A DNA stretch of 64,000 bases from Tribonema minus. Lineage: Eukaryota > Sar > Xanthophyceae > Tribonematales > Tribonemataceae. The notes beneath the pieces were generated by a model. That model made no database searches. It was given only the letters and a program-made list of their open reading frames with translations, and was not told the DNA's origin. This document shows, piece after piece, positions 59,601 through 64,000 of this stretch. The translations under genes were made by a program, and so were the position numbers. Every line of letters starts with the position of its first letter. Within the stretch, counting starts at the first letter, position 1. The stretch spans positions 434,001 through 498,000 of the forward strand of contig JAFCMP010000346.1 of the NCBI GenBank assembly GCA_017506865.1, given 5' to 3'.

Positions 59601-61915
59601 CACGCCTCAGCAACCCTACATACTTGAACTGTGTGCAATTCAGCAACTGCAACGGAAGACCCCAATCATCTTGTGCAACCTGCCGGTCTTGCAGTCTTGC
59701 AGAAGTGATGATGAGATTTGCCGACAGAGCTGTCGGCAGCACTTGCATTGGCGCGCGCAGCGTGCAGGTGTTGAAAATTAGGGCTAGGGCTAGGGTTAGC
59801 CCCCTGGCCCTGAGTGGCGCGCACCGCTCAGCAGCTTACTTCACCTTGCACATTGCTCAACACATATGCGGGCAGAGCGTACAGAAGGCCTACAGTAGCT
59901 GCGGCTGCTGAACGGGGTGCGCAAGTATGGATTGCGAAGTACAGGCGCCACTCACTAGATGCGGCCGATCAGCTTGGTCAGCAGGCCAATGGAGAACAGG
60001 TCATCTGCGGGAGGGGGGGGCAGCACCAGAGACTCAACGTGTCACTCACGGATGAATTGAATGCAACAACTCCACCATAAGAAAACTTAGTGCGAGACCC
60101 TTGATGCACACGAGTTCGCGAGAGATGCGACGCCTTCCCCACAACAGGCAATACGTGAACTCCGAGTACATTGGCATACAGCCCTTGCTTGAGAAGCAGG
60201 CGTGGCTGTCAAGTCAGAAATGCTGAGAAAGCCTGTACCTCAAGGCAACTGGCGCTGTCCGATGTGTCACATGGCAGCCCTTCACCTTCAAGCTCTGGAG
60301 TGTACAGGATACGGCAGCGGTACAAAAACGTGCATTCACGCATTGCAACCACCGGCTTGCGTGCAATGCACCGACAGTCATGCAGCATATGCGTCTGATG
60401 ATACGAACCGCTTAAAGAGCAGCACTCACAGGAGTCGGTGAAGAAGCCCATGCCCGAGATGACGATGGTCCGGATGTGGAACCAGCTGCACAAAACACAT
60501 CCATTAAGGTTAGGGTTGAAATTAGGGTTAGGGTTAGGGTCAGGTTAGGGATGGTTAGGGCTCTATTACTCAGAGTGCTATAAGCATCGCCACTATGGTC
60601 ACCGCAACCGCGTGCTTTTTCACTTGCGAGCCTGTGCCTGCTGCTGGTGGCCCAGTCTGCATACAGCATCGACACCATTTCGGATGGCTTGGCGCACCTC
60701 ACAAACCAGCGCAGTGCTAGAACTTCAACACTGTAGATTGAAACTTCTCTGACGTGCAGAGCTGAGATGGCACTGCCGTGAACCATACGCCGTCATTAAG
60801 CAAGCGTTAGATTGACTTTGGTGCCGCTTCTTGCTTACCGCTGAGTGCACACTGGCACGCTATCACAACATCAATGAGCTCTGCACAGGTGGGCTCATCT
60901 ACTCCAGCCCTACAAGCCTACATATACCAGAGACATGATTCGCATGCACAGAGCTAAAAAGGTTAAGTTGATTGTAGTGACGTGCGCACAACTTTGCTCA
61001 GCACTGCAGATAAGGTCAGCAGCGCAGCAATACGCCACGCTGTCAGTGCCGTGCGTAGTTACTGATGCAGCGAGAGTTTAAACGCTAGCCAGTGTTCACG
61101 AGTCACCTGCAGTGAGCCAGGTGATTGACCAATTCGGTGAAGACATTGCGATTGAGGAGCAAACTGAGAGCTGCTACAACTTGAAAGTGGGCGCACCCCG
61201 GTGCACGTCCAATAACTTGAAGTTGAAGTAGAAAGATGACCAGCGTCACATGAGGATATTCGGTTGTGCATCTGCAGCGCATCGCTGACCGTTGTTCATC
61301 CTGCTCTGTAAGCGCAGTGCATTGTGCACTTCACAAATGCATGATGCAGTTGACAAAGCAACCCCCCCCCCGGGGGGGGGGGAGGGGGGGGCATCAGCTG
61401 TGCCAGCTCCTGAGCCACCCTCAGAGAACCTTGTGGGCTATGAGTCAATAATCATGAGAACAGAATAATAACTTTTGGCTGGATTTGTTTACTCGCCGTT
61501 TCTGAACGCATCACTCGAGCTTCAACATCTGGCCGTGATTACCGCAACAACACTACTACTATGGGGGTTCTTCAAAGTCACTACTGACGGGTAGCAAAAA
61601 TGTGTAAGCCGGAGGTAACAGCGCTCATGGGCAGCTACAGTCCTGATCATCAGCAAGCACTCGTAGTGTAGCGTCACACGACGTGAATCAGGCCTTTGTA
61701 ATTCCGGATCCAGCGAGCTCAATTTTGAACCTGGATTTTTTCCTACATGCACCGCTCAAGCACCTTGTTTTGGCAGCATCCAAAGCAGCGAGCACACCCT
61801 TCTGGCCCTGGCCGTCGTCATCAACATCATGAATGGGCGCAGTGGGTGGGTCCACAGCATCTTTTACATCGTGGGTGGCTCCAGCGGCGCTGTGATGAAA
61901 AAGCCCAGGCGCCAT
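50688..61915 (-). CDS. PHT1: PHT1-type H+/phosphate symporter (major facilitator superfamily)
   Basis: Fifteen exons, all in phase, give 606 residues: 61915-61764, 60485-60430, 60004-59956, 59208-59115, 58585-58452, 57878-57819, 57310-57262, 56528-56353, 55824-55595, 54912-54828, 54432-54249, 53697-53492, 52747-52629, 51998-51846, 50761-50688. It imports inorganic phosphate across the plasma membrane with protons. Seen in order: [29 protein letters not shown], the PHT1 signature [13 protein letters not shown] (168-180), [60 protein letters not shown] and a C-terminal KGKSLEELE. Residues matching the phosphate site of fungal PiPT are present (Tyr171, Gln198, Trp312, Asp316, Asn491). Odd points: the intron after exon 54432-54249 uses a GC donor, and residues from about 334 carry a long hydrophilic insert before GCWMSPLYE. 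The ATG at 61915 opens the only frame joining AAKT in phase. Confidence 0.97.
52005..52115 (-). repeat. Acceptor-edge copy of PHT1 exon 14
   Basis: The start of exon 51998-51846 with the GTATACAG acceptor and a TACATACATGCAG intron block is repeated at about 52068-52112. Confidence 0.75.
52333..52506 (+). CDS. Small unnamed ORF inside a PHT1 intron (copy 2 of a dispersed pair)
   Basis: 57 residues, antisense to PHT1 within the intron between exons 13 and 14. It starts [20 protein letters not shown] and ends VNHLGFFAP. It is intact here and broken in the related copy at 685-874. The homology covers the start, the acidic MPFG block and the end, and continues past the stop into GAAAAGTACAC-like sequence. 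The function is unknown. It could be a gene fragment, a microprotein or part of a mobile element. Confidence 0.4.
   Translation: MADSNRGGQMDEDVVGEEMPFGDVVQMCSSLRYRQLVTRHVDLCYSIDVNHLGFFAP
53040..53490 (-). repeat. Three donor-edge copies of PHT1 exon 12 separated by CCCTAA arrays
   Basis: The end of exon 53697-53492 (FFFANW and its GTGAGT donor) recurs near 53077-53117, 53197-53245 and 53370-53418. CCCTAA-type runs lie between them at 53119-53164, 53250-53336 and 53419-53460. Confidence 0.95.
53808..54115 (-). repeat. Two donor-edge copies of PHT1 exon 11, GC donor retained
   Basis: The end of exon 54432-54249 ([13 protein letters not shown]) and its CAG|GC donor recur at about 53815-53880 and 54031-54100, each with about 150 bp of related intron. 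All three junctions keep GC rather than GT. Confidence 0.9.
54720..54775 (-). repeat. Donor-edge copy of PHT1 exon 10
   Basis: The CTGCAGAGGGTCTT edge of exon 54912-54828 with flanking intron (landmark AATGTGYAAGCGC) is repeated about 80 bp downstream. Confidence 0.75.
55455..55548 (-). repeat. Donor-edge copy of PHT1 exon 9
   Basis: A copy of about 85 bp of the end of exon 55824-55595 and its GTGAGC donor. It still reads much of the [14 protein letters not shown] segment with changes. Confidence 0.9.
55915..56160 (-). repeat. Two acceptor-edge copies of PHT1 exon 9
   Basis: The start of exon 55824-55595 ([20 protein letters not shown]) with its GGCAG acceptor recurs at about 55920-56003 and 56066-56150, period near 150 bp. 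ACTTCAACT motifs lie in the intronic part of each unit. Confidence 0.95.
56575..56830 (-). repeat. Two acceptor-edge copies of PHT1 exon 8
   Basis: The [21 protein letters not shown]-coding start of exon 56528-56353 recurs at 56590-56680 and 56725-56812. The second copy is more decayed. Confidence 0.95.
60486..61763 (-). other. PHT1 intron 1
   Basis: 1.28 kb with TTAGGG-type repeats at 60507-60560 near the 3' splice site and a perfect C10G10 palindrome at 61362-61381. No exon-edge copies were recognised. Confidence 0.6.
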
Positions 61916-63192
61916 TTCAGCCTTCTCGTTCGTGGCCCAGCTCCGTGCTTCTCAAGGCAGCGGTGCTAAGCTGCGTTACCGCAAGAGAAGACCCAGTTGT
62001 TGCCGTCAATCATCCAGGGGGAGAGATTCGCTTACTTTCTTTTTTCGAATCAGAACAGACATCGGAGGTTGAAGTTGAAGTTGAGCAATGAAAATTCCGA
62101 CTTGACTGTGAAGTGGTAAAACCTTGTTTTTAGACACAATTTGGCACTCTTATGGAAGGCTCATTTTGAGATGCAGACCAAGCATACATCGTGGATGTCA
62201 AGCAAGCATCATTACTCACACAGCATGAGGCACCACGTACCAGGGCCTGCCTGAGCATGATCGGTCAATGGCACGTAGTATTTCAGCAACCATAGGCAAA
62301 GCAGCAGTTGCTGAACCAAAGGCAGGGCGCAAGTGTGCCCAGAAGAGCGTTTGTGCAATGCAGGCAATGCCGGTGGCAACCGCCAGCATAAGCCTTCACA
62401 ATTGCCAAACAGCTGCGTGTGTGAGTGGTGTGCAAATCTGCACACAGCTCATGCACGTGCGACATTCATCAAACAGGCATCAGTGAAGGCAATAGCAGGC
62501 ACCGCAGCATGTCAAGACCAAGAGGAGATCTGTACATTCCTCCAGGCGTGGCCTGGCTTGAAAATAGGGCAGTTGCACCGCCCTTTCCGCATGTCAGCCC
62601 TGTAGATCTGCCAGGGCTTTTGTGTAACCGACTTGTGTCGTGCGTCCTCAAAAACACTACAAGCGGCGCCTCTTGTGCGCCGGCACACAACACACATGCA
62701 CACATATAGGCCCCACACAGCGGCGTGCACATGCCGCGGGGAGGCTGAGAAAGGGAGGCACACGGGGGCACTGCACTTTACGTACTTCAAGTGGCACTGC
62801 ACTTCAAGTGGAGTAGGGGGGCGTCTAAACAGTCTGCTACACGAGGAGGGCGCTGCTGTGTTTCTCGGCAGCTGCTGAAGCCCTGCTGCTGCTGCTGTTG
62901 CACCACACACTGAGCGCTGCTGTGTGGCAATCGCCGAGCACTGCTGTGCTGCCGCCGCGGCAATCGCCGAGCACTGCTGTGCTGCAGCGGCGCCCTGCGG
63001 CGGTCCCTCGGTCCCAGCGCTATGGCATTGGCGCACACACAATATGCAGCAGGAAGGCGGGGGGGAGGGGGGTCCCATTACCAGGGTGTCGCAGGAAGTG
63101 CGTTGCCTGTTTGAACCCATGTCACGGGTCCTGTCCTGTCCGGGCCTGCTGCTGGGAGCAGCAGTGGCAGCGCCGCTATGACGGCGATGCTG
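61916..63192. other. Intergenic region upstream of PHT1 and downstream of a second GH26 gene
   Basis: About 1.3 kb; the PHT1 promoter should lie here. It contains a short tandem repeat of a CAATCGCCGAGCACTGCTGT unit of about 24-30 bp near 62925-62985, next to CTG-rich sequence at 62880-62900. No gene was recognised. Confidence 0.5.
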
Positions 63193-63740
63193 CTATGGCT
63201 TGGTGACCTTCTCGAACTCATTGTATCCCTCCACCCATGCTTCAACATCGGCCTGTCGAAAGAAGAGTATCAGGAGAGGCAGATCAGAGTTGAAGTACTC
63301 CGGAAGTTCTCGTCTAGTTCAGTTGAACTACTGCACGCAATGGGGGATCACGTCCGGCAGTCAGATTGGGTGACACTGGCTGTGTTCAGGCCAATGAACA
63401 CGTGGCAATAGCACAGTGCACAGAAGGGTAGCGTACAGTGTGCTCGGACAGACGTGGCTCACAACAATCACGACTCGTGTTCGGGCATCTCTTGCAGAGG
63501 GGACGCATGTGACCATGCTGCTGTGTGCGACTGCCGTCAGAGTGATGTTGAAGCTGAATTTAAGTTTAAGTTGGACCTAGGGATTAGCATGGGCCACAGA
63601 GACGGTTTGCTGCGCACCTTTGAGTTCAAATCCCAGTCCCTGTTGAGTGAGTCGATCTTGTTCTCCAGGAACCAGTTGATGACGGTCACGCGCGTGAACT
63701 GGTACGCCAGCGATCGCCACGTATCGAGCAGCCATTGCGG
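63193..63740 (-). CDS. C-terminal exons of a second GH26 glycoside hydrolase (5' part beyond right edge)
   Basis: Two exons, 63740-63618 (41 codons) and 63252-63193 (19 codons plus stop), both phase 0. They match the last two exons of the gene at 24407-45071: QFTRVTVINWFLENK and DWDLNSK in the first, EAWVEGYNEFEKV in the last. The longer exon shares 29 of 41 residues with its paralogue and has the identical length of 123 nt. The catalytic residues would lie in exons to the right of the window. No further exon was recognised in 63741-64000. Confidence 0.88.
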
Positions 63741-64000
63741 CTGAGGGCAGACAGCAGTTGAAGTTGCAACGGTTGATGCGTACATTGATGCGGGTCACTG
63801 ATTGCCGAAGGTGAGGCAGTCCGGAAATGTGCATGGAAAAATGTGGCTCAGCACAATGTGGTTCAAGACCGGTATGCGACAGAAGAGAACAGGACCTTCA
63901 TTTACTTCCGCTTAAGGGGGGAAAATCCTATGCAACATGCAAGCTAGATCAAAACGTTTAGTGGGACAAGCGTTTGGTGACAAAGGTGCCAACATGCACT

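Overview
The window is nuclear DNA of a GC-rich, intron-dense unicellular eukaryote. A microalga is likely, perhaps a haptophyte, but that placement is inference. The evidence is 1-21-exon genes with GT-AG introns, a plant-type PHT1 phosphate transporter, a secreted Cys-rich/Pro-Thr-rich glycoside hydrolase, scattered TTAGGG-type motifs and long G/C homopolymers. I built gene models by joining exons whose reading phases agree and whose translations follow known protein families.

Layout, left to right. (1) 1-18531, minus: THOC2, the large THO/TREX mRNA-export scaffold, with 16 recognised exons; it runs off the left edge. One of its introns holds a 910-bp non-autonomous hAT-like DNA transposon. 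(2) 18967-21914, plus: a three-exon ankyrin-repeat gene, divergent from THOC2 across a 435-bp shared promoter interval. (3) 24407-45071, minus: a complete 21-exon gene for a 1164-residue secreted protein, made of a signal peptide, eight Cys-rich modules joined by Pro/Thr linkers, and a C-terminal GH26 (mannanase-type) domain. (4) 46963-48025, plus: a complete two-exon class I ARF GTPase. (5) 50688-61915, minus: a complete 15-exon, 606-residue PHT1-type H+/phosphate symporter. (6) 63193 to the right edge, minus: the last two exons of a second GH26 gene.

The most striking feature is in the introns. Many contain one to about seven decayed, same-orientation copies of their own flanking exon edge, including the splice junction. 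Donor-side copies lie just inside the 5' end of the intron and acceptor-side copies just inside the 3' end. Many copies are separated by degenerate CCCTAA/TTAGGG runs, and a short motif, TTGAAGT, recurs far above chance. I found this in all five multi-exon genes that are substantially covered. It suggests that introns here grow by tandem duplication across splice junctions.

The genes are unrelated housekeeping or cell-surface functions (mRNA export, vesicle traffic, phosphate uptake, polysaccharide cleavage). Nothing suggests an operon or pathway cluster.
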